A stretch of DNA of 64,000 nucleotides from RUG714 sp964623515 (GTDB lineage: Bacteria > Bacillota > Clostridia > Oscillospirales > Acutalibacteraceae): assembly GCA_964623515.1 (NCBI GenBank), contig CAZURV010000008.1, positions 1 through 64,000 on the forward strand, in the 5' to 3' direction. The notes below the pieces were generated by a model. The model was not told the DNA's origin and did not search any database. It saw only the letters and a program-made list of their open reading frames with translations. This document shows positions 26,690 through 35,824 of this stretch, piece after piece (the stretch's first letter is position 1; each line of letters begins with the position of its first letter). The translations under genes were made by a program, and so were the position numbers.

Positions 26690-27921
26690 GTAAAGTGCTT
26701 GTTATCGGCGGTGGCGCGGCAGGATTGATGGCCGCCGGTACAGCTTCCGCTTCGGGCGCGGACGTAACAGTTATCGACGTCAATCCAAAGCCCGCGAGAA
26801 AAGTTATGATAACCGGAAAAGGCAGATGCAATGTTACAAATAACTGTTCCGATATAGATACACTTATAAAAAATGTTGTAACGAACGGTAGGTTTCTTTA
26901 CAGTGCTTTCTCTTCTTTTATGCCTGCGGATACCATGGCCCTTATGGAAAGCTTGGGCGTTAAACTCAAAACGGAAAGGGGAAATCGTGTTTTTCCGCAG
27001 TCAGATAAGGCATCGGATATAGTCGATGCACTTAAAAAATACGGTCTTTCAAATGCGGATTATGTTGTCGGCAGAGTATCTTCTTTTGTCATAAGGAACG
27101 GGAAAATCGTATCCGCCGTAACCGAGGACGGTAGTCAATTTTCAGCAGATGCTTTTGTTCTGGCTTGCGGAGGAAAATCATATCCTCGTACAGGTTCGCG
27201 CGGCGACGGTTATGCTCTTGCGCAAAGCGCAGGGCATACGGTTATCGCGCCGAGACCGTCGTTGGTACCTGTTGTTATCAAAGAAAAATGGTGTTCCCGG
27301 CTTCAGGGGCTGACTTTAAAAAATGTTCGGCTTTCTCTTTATGACAGAATGCAAGGGAAAACGGTTTTCAGCGATACGGGGGAAATGCTGTTCACACATA
27401 TCGGAATATCCGGTCCGCTTGTTTTAAGTGCAAGCTGTTATATGAAAGAAGAGGCCGAAAATTACAGAATAAGCATTGATTTAAAACCCGCGCTTTCAGA
27501 GGAACAGCTTGATGCGCGCCTTTTGCGCGATTTTTCCGTGAATGCAAACAAAGATTATATCAATTCCCTGAATGAACTGCTTCCCAAAAAACTCATTCCC
27601 GTTATTATATCTTTGAGCGGAACGGATGCACACGAAAAAGTGAATCAGATTTCAAAAAAGGAAAGAAAAAAGCTTTGCCGTCTTCTTAAAAATATGGAGT
27701 TTACGCCTGAATCTCTCGGAAATGCGGAGGAAGCGATTGTAACATCGGGCGGCGTGAATACCAAAGAGATTGATCCTAAAACCATGCGATCAAAAATAAC
27801 GGAAAATTTATATTTTGCAGGCGAAATCATTGATGTTGATGCTTACACCGGAGGCTTCAATCTCCAGATAGCCTTTTCAACCGGTTTTGTTGCCGGACGC
27901 GCCTGCGGAAAGGATCTATAG
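26686..27921 (+). CDS. HI0933-like FAD-dependent oxidoreductase
   Basis: A 411-residue flavoprotein of the HI0933/YhiN family (aminoacetone oxidase-like), function unproven. The FAD dinucleotide fold is VLVIGGGAAGLMAAGTA at the N-terminus, followed by the family signature RKVMITGKGRCNVTN (about residues 38-52), ACGGKSYPRTGSRGDGYALA, and the closing LYFAGEIIDVDAYTGGFN and AFSTGFVAGRA. It overlaps the RpiR-type gene by four bases (ATGA), and cmk begins on the base after its stop. In many Clostridia this gene also precedes cmk. Confidence 0.92.
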   Translation: MSKVLVIGGGAAGLMAAGTASASGADVTVIDVNPKPARKVMITGKGRCNVTNNCSDIDTLIKNVVTNGRFLYSAFSSFMPADTMALMESLGVKLKTERGNRVFPQSDKASDIVDALKKYGLSNADYVVGRVSSFVIRNGKIVSAVTEDGSQFSADAFVLACGGKSYPRTGSRGDGYALAQSAGHTVIAPRPSLVPVVIKEKWCSRLQGLTLKNVRLSLYDRMQGKTVFSDTGEMLFTHIGISGPLVLSASCYMKEEAENYRISIDLKPALSEEQLDARLLRDFSVNANKDYINSLNELLPKKLIPVIISLSGTDAHEKVNQISKKERKKLCRLLKNMEFTPESLGNAEEAIVTSGGVNTKEIDPKTMRSKITENLYFAGEIIDVDAYTGGFNLQIAFSTGFVAGRACGKDL

Positions 27922-28605
27922 ATGAATAAAAAAACTTATAAAATAGCGGTTGACGGTCCTTCCGGTGCAGGGAAAAGCACTATATCGCGCATCGTTGCCG
28001 GCAAGCTCGGATTCATTTACGTGGATACGGGCGCGCTTTACAGAGCCGCCGCGCTTTATGTTTTAAAAACCGGAATCCATACGGCAGATGAGGCAAGTAT
28101 TGTAGCGTGTCTTGATTCCTTAAAGGTTACGCTCGCATTTTCCGGTGGGGTTCAGCATGTTTTCCTCAACGGCGAAGATGTTTCACAGAAAATCAGAACG
28201 CCTGAGGTTTCTATGGCTGCTTCCGCAGTGTCCGCAGTGCCGGAAGTCAGAAAATTTTTGTTCAATCTCCAGCGCACGCTAGCCGATGAAAACAATTGCA
28301 TTATGGATGGTAGGGACATTGGCACCGTTGTTCTGCCGGATGCACAGATTAAAATTTTTTTGACCGCTTCTGCGGAGGATAGGGCAAAACGGCGTTATGA
28401 TGAGCTGGTTGCCAAAGGCGTTGATGTAAAATATGAAGATGTGCTTAAGGATGTCAATGCGCGAGATTACAACGATTCTCACCGCGAAATCGCGCCGCTT
28501 AAACCGAGTGAAGACAGCATTATGGTAGACACAACCGGGAACACGCTTGAACAATCTGTTGAAATGATAATTTCGGTGATTAAGGAGAAACTCAATGATT
28601 GTTAA
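27922..28605 (+). CDS. cmk: Cytidylate kinase
   Basis: Phosphorylates CMP and dCMP. The 227-residue P-loop kinase has AVDGPSGAGKSTISRIVA (residues about 8-25), YVDTGALYRAAALYVL, MDGRDIGTVVLPDAQIKIFL (about 131-150) and a LID region ARDYNDSHREIAPLKPSEDS. AAGGATC precedes the ATG at the end of the flavoprotein gene. Its end overlaps ispH-rpsA by 11 bases; the cmk-ispH-rpsA order is well known in Clostridia. Confidence 0.96.
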   Translation: MNKKTYKIAVDGPSGAGKSTISRIVAGKLGFIYVDTGALYRAAALYVLKTGIHTADEASIVACLDSLKVTLAFSGGVQHVFLNGEDVSQKIRTPEVSMAASAVSAVPEVRKFLFNLQRTLADENNCIMDGRDIGTVVLPDAQIKIFLTASAEDRAKRRYDELVAKGVDVKYEDVLKDVNARDYNDSHREIAPLKPSEDSIMVDTTGNTLEQSVEMIISVIKEKLNDC

Positions 28606-31052
28606 AGTGGCAAAAACTGCAGGTTTCTGTTTTGGCGTAAACAGGGCAGTTAATCTTGTTTACGATATGCTTGACAAAAATGTAAAAGTGCACACTTTGG
28701 GACCGATTATTCACAATCCACAGCTGGTGGATGACTTAAAAAGCAGGGGAGTTACAATTCTCGAAAAGCCGTCCGACGTTCCGCCTGGGGAAACGGTTGT
28801 AATCAGAACGCACGGCGTGCCGCAAAGCGTTTATGACGGAATTGAGAAAGACGGTATAAACTATATTGATGCAACTTGTCCGTTTGTTAAAAAAATCCAG
28901 AAAATTGTGGGAGAATGCACCAATGATACAGTCGTGCTCATAGCAGGTGATAAACAACACCCCGAGGTAATCGGTATTTCCGGGCACTGCAAAGGAGAAT
29001 ATTTTGTATTCAATTCTCTTGATAAACTGAAAAGTATTTACGAATCGCACAAAATTCCGGCGGATAAATCGTTGATTGCTGTCTGTCAGACCACTTTTAG
29101 CGTGAAAGAATGGAACTTATGTAGAGATTTTATAAAAAAAGTCTATACAAATGCGAAAATTTTTGATACAATATGTAATGCAACTGCACAAAGACAGTCA
29201 GAAGCTGTTACCTTGTCAAAAGAATCCGATTTAATGATTGTTATCGGGGGACGTACAAGCAGTAACACAAAAAAACTTCATGATGTATGTAAAAATAATT
29301 GCAAATCATACTTAATTGAGACTGCAGACGAACTCAAGGATGTTGATTTCAGCAAATGCAAACGTGTAGGAGTAACCGCCGGGGCTTCCACCCCTGACGG
29401 CATTATTAAGGAGGTACTGGAAACCATGTCTGAAATTATTAAGGAAAAAGAGGACGCCGAAAGCGAAAATGTTAACGCGGCGCAAATTAATGATGAGGAG
29501 ATGAGCTTCGAGCAACTGTTTGCTGAATCAATTAAAGACGAAGACGGTACTGACGGGCATGTAGTCGGAACAGTAATTCAGATTTCTCCGGCTGAAATCC
29601 TTGTTGATGCCGGCAGAAAAGAAACAGGTTTTGTTAAGCTTGAAGATTTAACGGATGATGTGAATGCAAAAATCGAAGATCTTGTTAAAATCGGTGACAA
29701 GCTTGATCTCATCATTATGAAAACAAATAATTCTGAGGGAACAATGCAGCTTTCCAAAAAATTATTTGATTCGAGAAAAGGCTGGTTTGAAATTGCAGCC
29801 GCTAAAGAATCCGGTGAGATTCTGGAAGGTGTTGTTACCGATGTAATCCGCGGAGGCGTGCTTGCTTCCGTAAAATCGGTGAAAATTTTCATTCCTGCTT
29901 CTCAGTCTGGTCTTGCAAGAGGAGCAGACCTTGCACAGCTTAAAGGACAAACCGTCAGATTCCGTATTATAGATGTTAACCTGCAACGCCGTAGAGCCGT
30001 AGGTTCCGTAAGGTCCGTTCTTCGCGAGGAGAAAAAAGCGGCACGTGAAGCTTTGTGGGCAGTTCTTGAAGAAGGTCAGAAATATACGGGTACGGTTAAA
30101 TCCCTTACCAATTATGGCGCTTTTGTCGATATCGGCGGTGCAGACGGTATGATACATATCACCGAACTTTCATGGCGCAGAATCAAGCATCCTTCGGATG
30201 TTGTTTCCGTAGGAGATACAGTTGAAGTATATATCAAAGAACTCAATAGGGAAGAGGGTAAAATTTCTCTCGGCTACAAGCGTACGGAGGATAATCCCTG
30301 GGAAATCCTTAAGAGAGATTATCCCGTTGGTTCTGTTGTTAAGGCAAAGATTAAGAGCCTGGCAACTTTCGGTGCGTTTGCCGAAATCGAAGAGGTCGGC
30401 GTAGTAGGGCTGATTCATATTTCACAGATTTCAAATAAGAGAATCGGCAAGCCTGCCGATGTGTTGAGTGTAGGTGATGAGGTCGACGTTAAGATTACCG
30501 ATATCGGCAACAATAAGGTTAGCCTTTCAATCAGAGCTTTGCTTTCGGACGAAGAACCTGCTGAGAAGGCGGAGGAGACTTCTGCAGAATCATCAGCCGA
30601 GGGAACTACTGAAGAAGCTGATGCAGAACCTGCAGAGGCAGCGGAAGAGGCTTCTGAAGGAGCAGAAGTATCAGCTGAGGAAACTACTGAAGAAGCTGAT
30701 GCAGAACCTGCAGANNNNNNNNNNNNNNNNNNNNNNNNNNNNNNNNNNNNNNNNNNNNNNNNNNNNNNNNNNNNNNNNNNNNNNNNNNNNNNNNNNNNNN
30801 NNNNNNNNNNNNNNGGCAACGGAAGAGGCTTCTGAAGGAGCAGAAGTATCAGCCGAGGAAACTACTGAAGAAGCTGATGCAGAACCTGTAGAGGCAACGG
30901 AAGAGGCTTCTGAAGGAGCAGAAGTATCAGCCGAGGAAACTACTGAAAAAGCTGATGTAGAACCTGCAGAGGTAGTAGAAGAGACTACTGAAGAAGCGGT
31001 TGAAGAAACAGCAGAAAAAGCTTCCGGGGAGTCTTCATCCATTGAAGAATGA
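28595..31052 (+). CDS. ispH: Fused IspH (HMBPP reductase) and ribosomal S1-domain protein; interrupted by assembly gap
   Basis: A bifunctional fusion typical of Clostridia. Residues 1-280 are IspH, the 4Fe-4S enzyme of the last non-mevalonate step; cluster cysteines lie in AGFCFGVNRAV, DATCPFVKKI and CNATAQRQSEA. Four S1 RNA-binding domains follow (from GHVVGTVIQIS, EGVVTDVIRGGV, YTGTVKSLTNYGAFVDIGG and VKAKIKSLATFGAFAEI), acting in translation. The tail is acidic and built of 26-residue repeats rich in Glu, Ala and Thr, ending SGESSSIEE. A run of 100 N at 30715-30814 shifts the apparent frame; the repeat resumes in the frame that ends at 31052, so I read one gene of unknown true length. AAGGAG precedes the ATG. 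Confidence 0.93.
30601..30968 (+). repeat. Tandem 78-bp coding repeat in the ispH-rpsA tail
   Basis: Complete units are seen at 30635-30712, about 30813-30890 and 30891-30968, with a partial unit at 30601-30634. Each encodes 26 residues such as EEASEGAEVSAEETTEEADA. The assembly gap falls within the array, so copy number is unknown. Units are nearly identical at the DNA level, so recent expansion is likely. Confidence 0.9.
30715..30814. other. Assembly gap (100 N)
   Basis: Exactly 100 N bases, a placeholder size. Bases on either side fit the repeat codon pattern (ga before, g after, forming a GAG codon) only if the true missing length is a multiple of 3, most simply a multiple of 78. Confidence 0.97.
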
Positions 31053-31073
31053 TATATTCAATTCCGTTTATTC

Positions 31074-31102
31074 AAACGGCAGTGTTGACACTGCCGTTTT
31101 TT
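31074..31102. terminator. Terminator after ispH-rpsA
   Basis: AACGGCAGTGT (31075-31085) and ACACTGCCGTT (31088-31098) followed by TTTT. It lies between the convergent ispH-rpsA and uppP genes. Confidence 0.9.
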
Positions 31103-31107
31103 AGTTG

Positions 31108-31935
31108 TTATTTTAAAAATACTAACACCGTGATAATGATGCCGAGTATGATTCTATAAGTTGCAAATACACGAAAACTTTTCTTTTTAACAAATTCAAG
31201 CAAAAATTTTATGACCGCCGTTCCCACAATAAAACTTGTGAGCACACCTATCCAAAAGGTTACGGATGAAAACGAAAATTTGCCAAAATCAAAGAATACC
31301 GCCGCCGCTACAATGGGAGCCGAAAGCATAAAAGAAAATTTTGCCGAACTTTCCCTGTCAATTTTTAAAGAACGTGCGGCAGTCATCGTTATTCCGGCAC
31401 GTGATACGCCGGGGAACGCTGCGGCAATAGCCTGTGAAAGCGAAATAATCAGCGACTGCTTAAAGGTGATTCCTTCATAGCTTATGAGATTTGGCGCTTT
31501 TCTGTCGGTTATTTCAAGCACAATCCCGAGTATAATAAGTGCCGCCGCAATCAGAAGCATTTCAGTTTTAAAATTACCTCCGATTATTTTCTCGGATATT
31601 TTATCGAGTATAAGAGCAAGGACTCCTGCGGGAATGGTTGATATAACGATGTACCAGAATATATTTCCCTCGTGGCTGTGTTCTTTCTTCACAATATTTC
31701 TGAATCCGGATTTAAAAAGGGAAATCCAGTCGTCAATAAAAAATATCAGGATAGCAAGAAGTGTTCCCAGATGAAGCGCAACATCAAATGCTCCGCCGAA
31801 ATCTCTATTAAACGCCGCGTTTTCCGTCCAGCCGAGTATCCACGGTAAAACTTTGAGATGCGCTGAACTCGAAACGGGAAGCAGTTCTGTAAGTCCTTGA
31901 ACAAAAGCAAGGATAATTGACTGAAAAATGCACAT
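31108..31935 (-). CDS. uppP: Undecaprenyl-diphosphatase
   Basis: Integral membrane phosphatase that recycles undecaprenyl diphosphate for cell-wall synthesis and confers bacitracin tolerance. The 275-residue protein has the BacA motifs ILAFVQGLTELLPVSSSAHL near the N-terminus and SQAIAAAFPGVSRAGITMTA (about residues 165-184), with about eight membrane helices. I chose the ATG at 31935, preceded by CAGGAG, rather than the upstream in-frame start, since family members begin about ten residues before VQGLTE. It follows the pdaB-like gene after 19 bases, so both form a cell-wall operon. Confidence 0.94.
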   Translation of the reverse strand: MCIFQSIILAFVQGLTELLPVSSSAHLKVLPWILGWTENAAFNRDFGGAFDVALHLGTLLAILIFFIDDWISLFKSGFRNIVKKEHSHEGNIFWYIVISTIPAGVLALILDKISEKIIGGNFKTEMLLIAAALIILGIVLEITDRKAPNLISYEGITFKQSLIISLSQAIAAAFPGVSRAGITMTAARSLKIDRESSAKFSFMLSAPIVAAAVFFDFGKFSFSSVTFWIGVLTSFIVGTAVIKFLLEFVKKKSFRVFATYRIILGIIITVLVFLK

Positions 31936-31954
31936 GGAATATCTCCTGTTTGAT

Positions 31955-32716
31955 TTAATTTTTCGGAATTTGTTTTCCTGTAACGTCAATGCTGTAATTG
32001 TCTTTATAAATCATATCTTTTATAAGTACGATTTCAAATCCGTCTTTCTGAAGCTTTTCCAGTATTCTCGGCAGGGCTTCAGGCGTATGCTTTGCGGCGT
32101 TGTGGAAAAGTATAATATCTCCGCTTGTAACATCTTGCGTTACATTGTTGTAAATTTCATCGGCGCTGATATCCTGCCAGTCGAGCGAGTCGATACTCCA
32201 TTGAATCGTAAACATATTCATACTTTCTATGGTTGTGACCACACTGTCGTTATAATCCCCGTATGGAGGTCTGATTAGTATCGGTGCCGTTCCGGTTATT
32301 TTTTTAATTTTATCGTTGCATGCCTGAATTTCCGCAGATATATCGGCGGAACTCAGGCTGGAAAGATATGGGTGCGTGTTGCTGTGATTCTGAATGGAAT
32401 GCCCTGCATCTGCCAGTTGCTTTACATTTTCCGGATATTTTGTAACCCATGAACCAACAAGGAAAAACGTTGCTTTCACATCATATTTTTTCAATATGTT
32501 TATAATTTCTTCCGTATCCTCGTTTCCCCATGCGGCATCAAAGGAAATTGCCACTTGCTTTCTGCTTGTTTCAACACAGTAAATCGGGAGTCCGTTATTT
32601 TGCTTTGCTGTTTCCACTGTTTTGCAGTATCCTATGGTTACGATACCTCCGATGATTGCAATTATCAATGCAAGGGCTATAAAAATTCTTTTCTTGTTTG
32701 TAATAAAAAGTTTCAT
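31955..32716 (-). CDS. PdaB-like polysaccharide deacetylase
   Basis: A 253-residue secreted or membrane-anchored carbohydrate esterase family 4 protein. After a hydrophobic N-terminal segment (IFIALALIIAIIGGIVTIGY) the NodB domain has KQVAISFDAAWGNEDT (with AW in place of the usual DDG-type motif, as in PdaB), HSIQNHSNTHPYL for metal ligands, LIRPPYGDYN and GDIILFHNA. PdaB-type proteins act in spore cortex formation, which fits a sporulating host. The start is the ATG with GGGAG nine bases upstream; a GTG three codons earlier is an alternative. It is divergent from queH. Confidence 0.85.
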   Translation of the reverse strand: MKLFITNKKRIFIALALIIAIIGGIVTIGYCKTVETAKQNNGLPIYCVETSRKQVAISFDAAWGNEDTEEIINILKKYDVKATFFLVGSWVTKYPENVKQLADAGHSIQNHSNTHPYLSSLSSADISAEIQACNDKIKKITGTAPILIRPPYGDYNDSVVTTIESMNMFTIQWSIDSLDWQDISADEIYNNVTQDVTSGDIILFHNAAKHTPEALPRILEKLQKDGFEIVLIKDMIYKDNYSIDVTGKQIPKN

Positions 32717-32793
32717 TTTTCTCACTCTCCCGTAAATGTTTATGATTATAAAATTTCATATATTCGGTATGAAGATAAAATAATCAAGCTGTC

Positions 32794-32821
32794 TTGATTT
32801 AATGGGAAAATATGATAGAAT
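32794..32821 (+). promoter_or_regulatory. Promoter of queH
   Basis: TTGATT (32794-32799) and TAGAAT (32816-32821) with a 16-base spacer. The expected transcription start falls at or next to the ATG at 32829. Confidence 0.45.
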
Positions 32822-32828
32822 ATGTATT

Positions 32829-33434
32829 ATGAATAAGATAAATTATCAAAAGAAAACAGAAGAAATCATAGCATCTTTCGGCGGCACCAGAAAAACTCTG
32901 TTGATTCATAGTTGCTGTGCTCCGTGTTCAAGCTATGTGCTTGAATATCTTAAAGAATATTTTGATATAACAGTTCTTTATTATAATCCGAATATTCAGC
33001 CCGCCGATGAATTTCATCACCGTCTTTCCGAGCAAAAGCGGCTTTGCAAAGAAGTCTATCCGAATATGGAAGTGCTTGTTCCCGACTATGATAACAGCGA
33101 ATTCTTTAGTGCGGTAAAAGGGTTTGAAACACTCGGTGAAAACAGCGAAAGATGTTTTGCCTGTTACCGCCTGCGGATGAAATGCGCCGCAGAGTATGCA
33201 AAAGTGCATCATTTTGATTATTTCACAACAACTTTATCTGTCAGTCCTTATAAAAATGCGCAGAAACTGAACGAGATAGGTTATGCGCTGGAAAAAGAAA
33301 CGGGAGCAAAATATTTTCCCGCCGATTTTAAAAAAAAAGAGGGCTATAAGCGTTCCATTGAATTGAGCAGGAAATATAATCTGTACCGCCAGGATTACTG
33401 CGGATGTGTTTTCTCAAAGGCGGAGGGGCATTGA
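32829..33434 (+). CDS. queH: Epoxyqueuosine reductase QueH
   Basis: Reduces epoxyqueuosine to queuosine in tRNA; it is the non-QueG type. The 201-residue protein has KTLLIHSCCAPCSSYVLEYL near the N-terminus with the paired cysteines, GENSERCFACYRLRM in the middle, and the C-terminal YRQDYCGCVFSK, which together hold the Fe-S and metal ligands. I prefer the ATG at 32829 because the upstream in-frame ATG at 32802 lies inside the promoter. No Shine-Dalgarno is visible, so the message may be leaderless. The CmpB-like membrane protein follows 25 bases later. Confidence 0.9.
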   Translation: MNKINYQKKTEEIIASFGGTRKTLLIHSCCAPCSSYVLEYLKEYFDITVLYYNPNIQPADEFHHRLSEQKRLCKEVYPNMEVLVPDYDNSEFFSAVKGFETLGENSERCFACYRLRMKCAAEYAKVHHFDYFTTTLSVSPYKNAQKLNEIGYALEKETGAKYFPADFKKKEGYKRSIELSRKYNLYRQDYCGCVFSKAEGH

Positions 33435-33459
33435 TATAAGATTTTGAAAAGAGGTATAT

Positions 33460-34092
33460 ATGACAAATTTTTTAATAAATACAGAAGTCTTCGGGTGTTC
33501 CCTTTATGAGGTGTTTCTTTGGTTTTTGATTTACGGAGTATTTGGCTGGATATTTGAAAGCGCAGTCGTAAGCAACCGTGAGAAAAAATTCGTAAACAGA
33601 GGATTCCTTTTTGGCCCTTTTATTCCGATATACGCTTTCGGGATAACCGGGTTTGCGTTTCTTTTAAATCCTGTTTACCGGCTTGAACCGATTCAGGTTG
33701 ATATTCCGTTTCTGCCTGCGGACAGCAGTCATATAGAAATAAATTATAAATTTTATATTATTTTTGTTTTGGGCGGAATCATTGCCAATGTTTTGGAATA
33801 TATAGTTTCATTCCTTATGGAAAAACTTTTTAACCAGCGCTGGTGGGATTATACGGAGTACCGTTTTAACAATAAGGGAAGAACCTGTCTTCCGATAACG
33901 ATATTATGGTGCCTTCTCAGTGTGATTGCAGTAGAGTTTGTACATCCGTATGTCGGAAAGCTAATAACAGATAATATTCCGTCCGTTATCGGCACGGTTA
34001 TTATATGCGTCGGTTATGCCGCAATTGCCTTGGATTCCGTTGCCTCGGCAGTGGTGGCAGGAAAGCGCAAAAAAGAAGAGAAAAATCAGTAA
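33460..34092 (+). CDS. CmpB-like putative ABC transporter permease (membrane protein)
   Basis: A 210-residue membrane protein resembling the ABC_trans_CmpB family of Firmicutes, a poorly characterised group annotated as putative ABC transporter permeases. About five helices are visible. Family motifs include LIYGVFGWIFESAVV, the GFLFGPFIPIYAFG segment (about residues 49-62), VLEYIVSFLMEKLFNQRWWD and KGRTCLPITILWCLL. AGAGGTAT precedes the ATG. No ATPase partner is adjacent. The glycerophosphodiesterase gene follows 16 bases later, so a shared transcript from queH is probable. Confidence 0.8.
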   Translation: MTNFLINTEVFGCSLYEVFLWFLIYGVFGWIFESAVVSNREKKFVNRGFLFGPFIPIYAFGITGFAFLLNPVYRLEPIQVDIPFLPADSSHIEINYKFYIIFVLGGIIANVLEYIVSFLMEKLFNQRWWDYTEYRFNNKGRTCLPITILWCLLSVIAVEFVHPYVGKLITDNIPSVIGTVIICVGYAAIALDSVASAVVAGKRKKEEKNQ

Positions 34093-34108
34093 GAAAGAAG
34101 ATAGTACA

Positions 34109-34984
34109 ATGAGTCTAGCAGTAGTTTTTATCATCGCTTTTATTGCCGCGTTTACCTTTTCGCTTTTGCTGGTGCTTGGCAGAAAAGCGAACGAAATCCT
34201 TGTGAATGCGAGCGAATATGCCGTGCCGAAAAAAGGCGTAGAGTTTTGCAGGGAATTTAATTTGGTTGCGCACAGAGGGCTTTCCTCAGTTGCTCCGGAA
34301 AATACAATTTCGGCATTCAGACTTGCGGGTGAAGCGGGTTTTAAATATATTGAGTGCGATATACATTTGACTAAAGACAAAAAATGGGTGATTATGCATG
34401 ATCCGACGGTTGACAGAATGACCAACGGAACCGGTGCAATCAAAGATAAAACTTTTGATGAAATCAGAGCACTGCGGATTAACAGAGGTTCGGGTATTGA
34501 GAGATACAGAGATGAAAAAGTTCCGTCGCTTGAAGAATATCTTGAAATCTGCATGGAATACGAAGCAATTCCGGTTATTGAAGTAAAGCTTGCGGGTGAA
34601 TTTGATTACCAAAGTTTTATTGATGTCTTAAAGGCTTATGGTATGACAGACAAGGCAATCGCGATTGACTATAGTGTACCGCAGCTTACGGAACTTAGGA
34701 AAATCTGCCCTGAACTTAAAATGCAGATTCTCTGTAAATATTTATGGAAAAAAACGGTTAATCAGGCGAAGAAACTCGGGAACTGCGGGGTAGATGTGAT
34801 GTTTAATTTAATGCACAGAAATAAAATGTGCGGTGAAGTTATTAAAAACGGTATGGACTTTAATAGCTGGACGATTGACAGCGAAAAAGCCTTGAAAAGA
34901 ATTAAAAAATACGGGGCTTCTTTTGCAACAACCAATACACTTATGCCAATGGCGGACAAAACCGAATCCGTGCAAAAGGTGTGA
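34109..34984 (+). CDS. Glycerophosphodiester phosphodiesterase family protein
   Basis: A 291-residue GDPD-domain enzyme, likely hydrolysing glycerophosphodiesters to glycerol 3-phosphate. An N-terminal membrane anchor (SLAVVFIIAFIAAFTFSLLL) precedes the TIM-barrel domain with NLVAHRGLSSVAPENTI, the metal site YIECDIHLTKDKKWVIMHD, PSLEEYLEI and IEVKLAGEFD. The C-terminus keeps NSWTIDSEKALKRIKKYG. The ATG at 34109 is preferred because an upstream start would run through the end of the preceding gene. A strong terminator follows. Orientation of the catalytic domain relative to the membrane is not certain. Confidence 0.88.
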   Translation: MSLAVVFIIAFIAAFTFSLLLVLGRKANEILVNASEYAVPKKGVEFCREFNLVAHRGLSSVAPENTISAFRLAGEAGFKYIECDIHLTKDKKWVIMHDPTVDRMTNGTGAIKDKTFDEIRALRINRGSGIERYRDEKVPSLEEYLEICMEYEAIPVIEVKLAGEFDYQSFIDVLKAYGMTDKAIAIDYSVPQLTELRKICPELKMQILCKYLWKKTVNQAKKLGNCGVDVMFNLMHRNKMCGEVIKNGMDFNSWTIDSEKALKRIKKYGASFATTNTLMPMADKTESVQKV

Positions 34985-35034
34985 TATTCCGTCAACATTA
35001 CAGATCCTATCTGAATTTTATTCATAAATAAAAT

Positions 35035-35066
35035 ACGGCAGACCTGTTTTAATACAGGTCTGCCGT
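35035..35066. terminator. Bidirectional terminator
   Basis: A 13-bp perfect stem ACGGCAGACCTGT (35035-35047) with ACAGGTCTGCCGT (35054-35066) between the convergent GDPD and HD-domain genes, flanked by A/T-rich tracts. Confidence 0.85.
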
Positions 35067-35079
35067 AAGATTTAATGGG

Positions 35080-35601
35080 TTATTTCTTTAATTTGTTTAA
35101 ATGCTTGATATATGCAATATATTTTTTTACGGTAATTTGTTCTTTGCTGTTGTTGTAAGTTCCCGTTGTTTCGCGGAAAGCACAGATTTTGTCGGCTATG
35201 GAAACGACCATTGCTTCGCGTGTAGGCGGGATGTGGAATATAGTAAGCGGCCACATATGGTTCCTTATAATTTGTTCCTCACGCTTGCTTATATTGTATA
35301 GAAGCTTTGCATTTTTAACTGCTACTGCGGGATGGGTAAATCCGTGTGTAAGAGGAGGCCTCTTGGAAGTGTCTTTGATATGCCAGTCATATAAATATAA
35401 ATCGTGAAGCATTGCGCCGCGCGCGGCAAGCCGTGCGTCAAGGCCGCTTTTCAGTGCAAAAAGATAGCTTGAAAGCGCAACACTCACAACATGTTCCAGC
35501 GTTGTTATGTCGCCGTGCTGTATATAATTATCCATGAACAGGACAGCGTCGCTTACGGATAAATCTTTGATACATTCGTGAAAATTTTTTAAGTTATTCA
35601 T
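35080..35601 (-). CDS. HD-domain phosphohydrolase
   Basis: A 173-residue HD-superfamily protein. Metal ligands of the domain are visible in TLEHVVSVALSSYLFAL and the HD pair in GAMLHDLYLYDWHI, with HGFTHPAVAVKNAKLL and IIRNHMWPLT further on, a pattern common to small YfbR/uridylyltransferase-like HD proteins in Clostridia. Substrate unknown, possibly a nucleotide. The start is the ATG with GGAGG upstream (35599-35601), not the in-frame ATG five codons earlier. A TTGAAT-17-TATAAT promoter lies at 35664-35692. Confidence 0.82.
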   Translation of the reverse strand: MNNLKNFHECIKDLSVSDAVLFMDNYIQHGDITTLEHVVSVALSSYLFALKSGLDARLAARGAMLHDLYLYDWHIKDTSKRPPLTHGFTHPAVAVKNAKLLYNISKREEQIIRNHMWPLTIFHIPPTREAMVVSIADKICAFRETTGTYNNSKEQITVKKYIAYIKHLNKLKK

Positions 35602-35663
35602 AAAGCCTCCGTACAAATAGATGTGTCTGTTTTTATAAATAATTTATAGTCAATATGCATATT

Positions 35664-35692
35664 ATTATAACATTTGTTTTGGGCATATTCAA
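35664..35692 (-). promoter_or_regulatory. Promoter of the HD-domain gene
   Basis: Minus-strand TTGAAT (35687-35692) and TATAAT (35664-35669), spacer 17. Confidence 0.55.
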
Positions 35693-35720
35693 TAATTATA
35701 TTTTTGCCGTGTTTTTTTTG

Positions 35721-35750
35721 TTGAATTATGCGATTAAAATAATGTATAAT
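35721..35750 (+). promoter_or_regulatory. Promoter of the MFS transporter gene
   Basis: TTGAAT (35721-35726) and TATAAT (35745-35750), spacer 18, with AAGGAG just ahead of the ATG at 35825. Confidence 0.5.
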
Positions 35751-35824
35751 TTACTAAGTATGTTATATGTTTTATCCTTATCCGGATTCAACCTCGGCAT
35801 ATAAATTTTTCAAGGAGAATTGAA

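Noticed and set aside
30601..30968. Tandem 78-bp units as a CRISPR array
   Set aside because: Units are contiguous, coding and without unique spacers; they encode an acidic protein tail.
30474..31052. Separate gene overlapping the ispH-rpsA tail
   Set aside because: Only the part after the gap is real coding sequence; it is the continuation of ispH-rpsA in a frame displaced by the 100-N placeholder.
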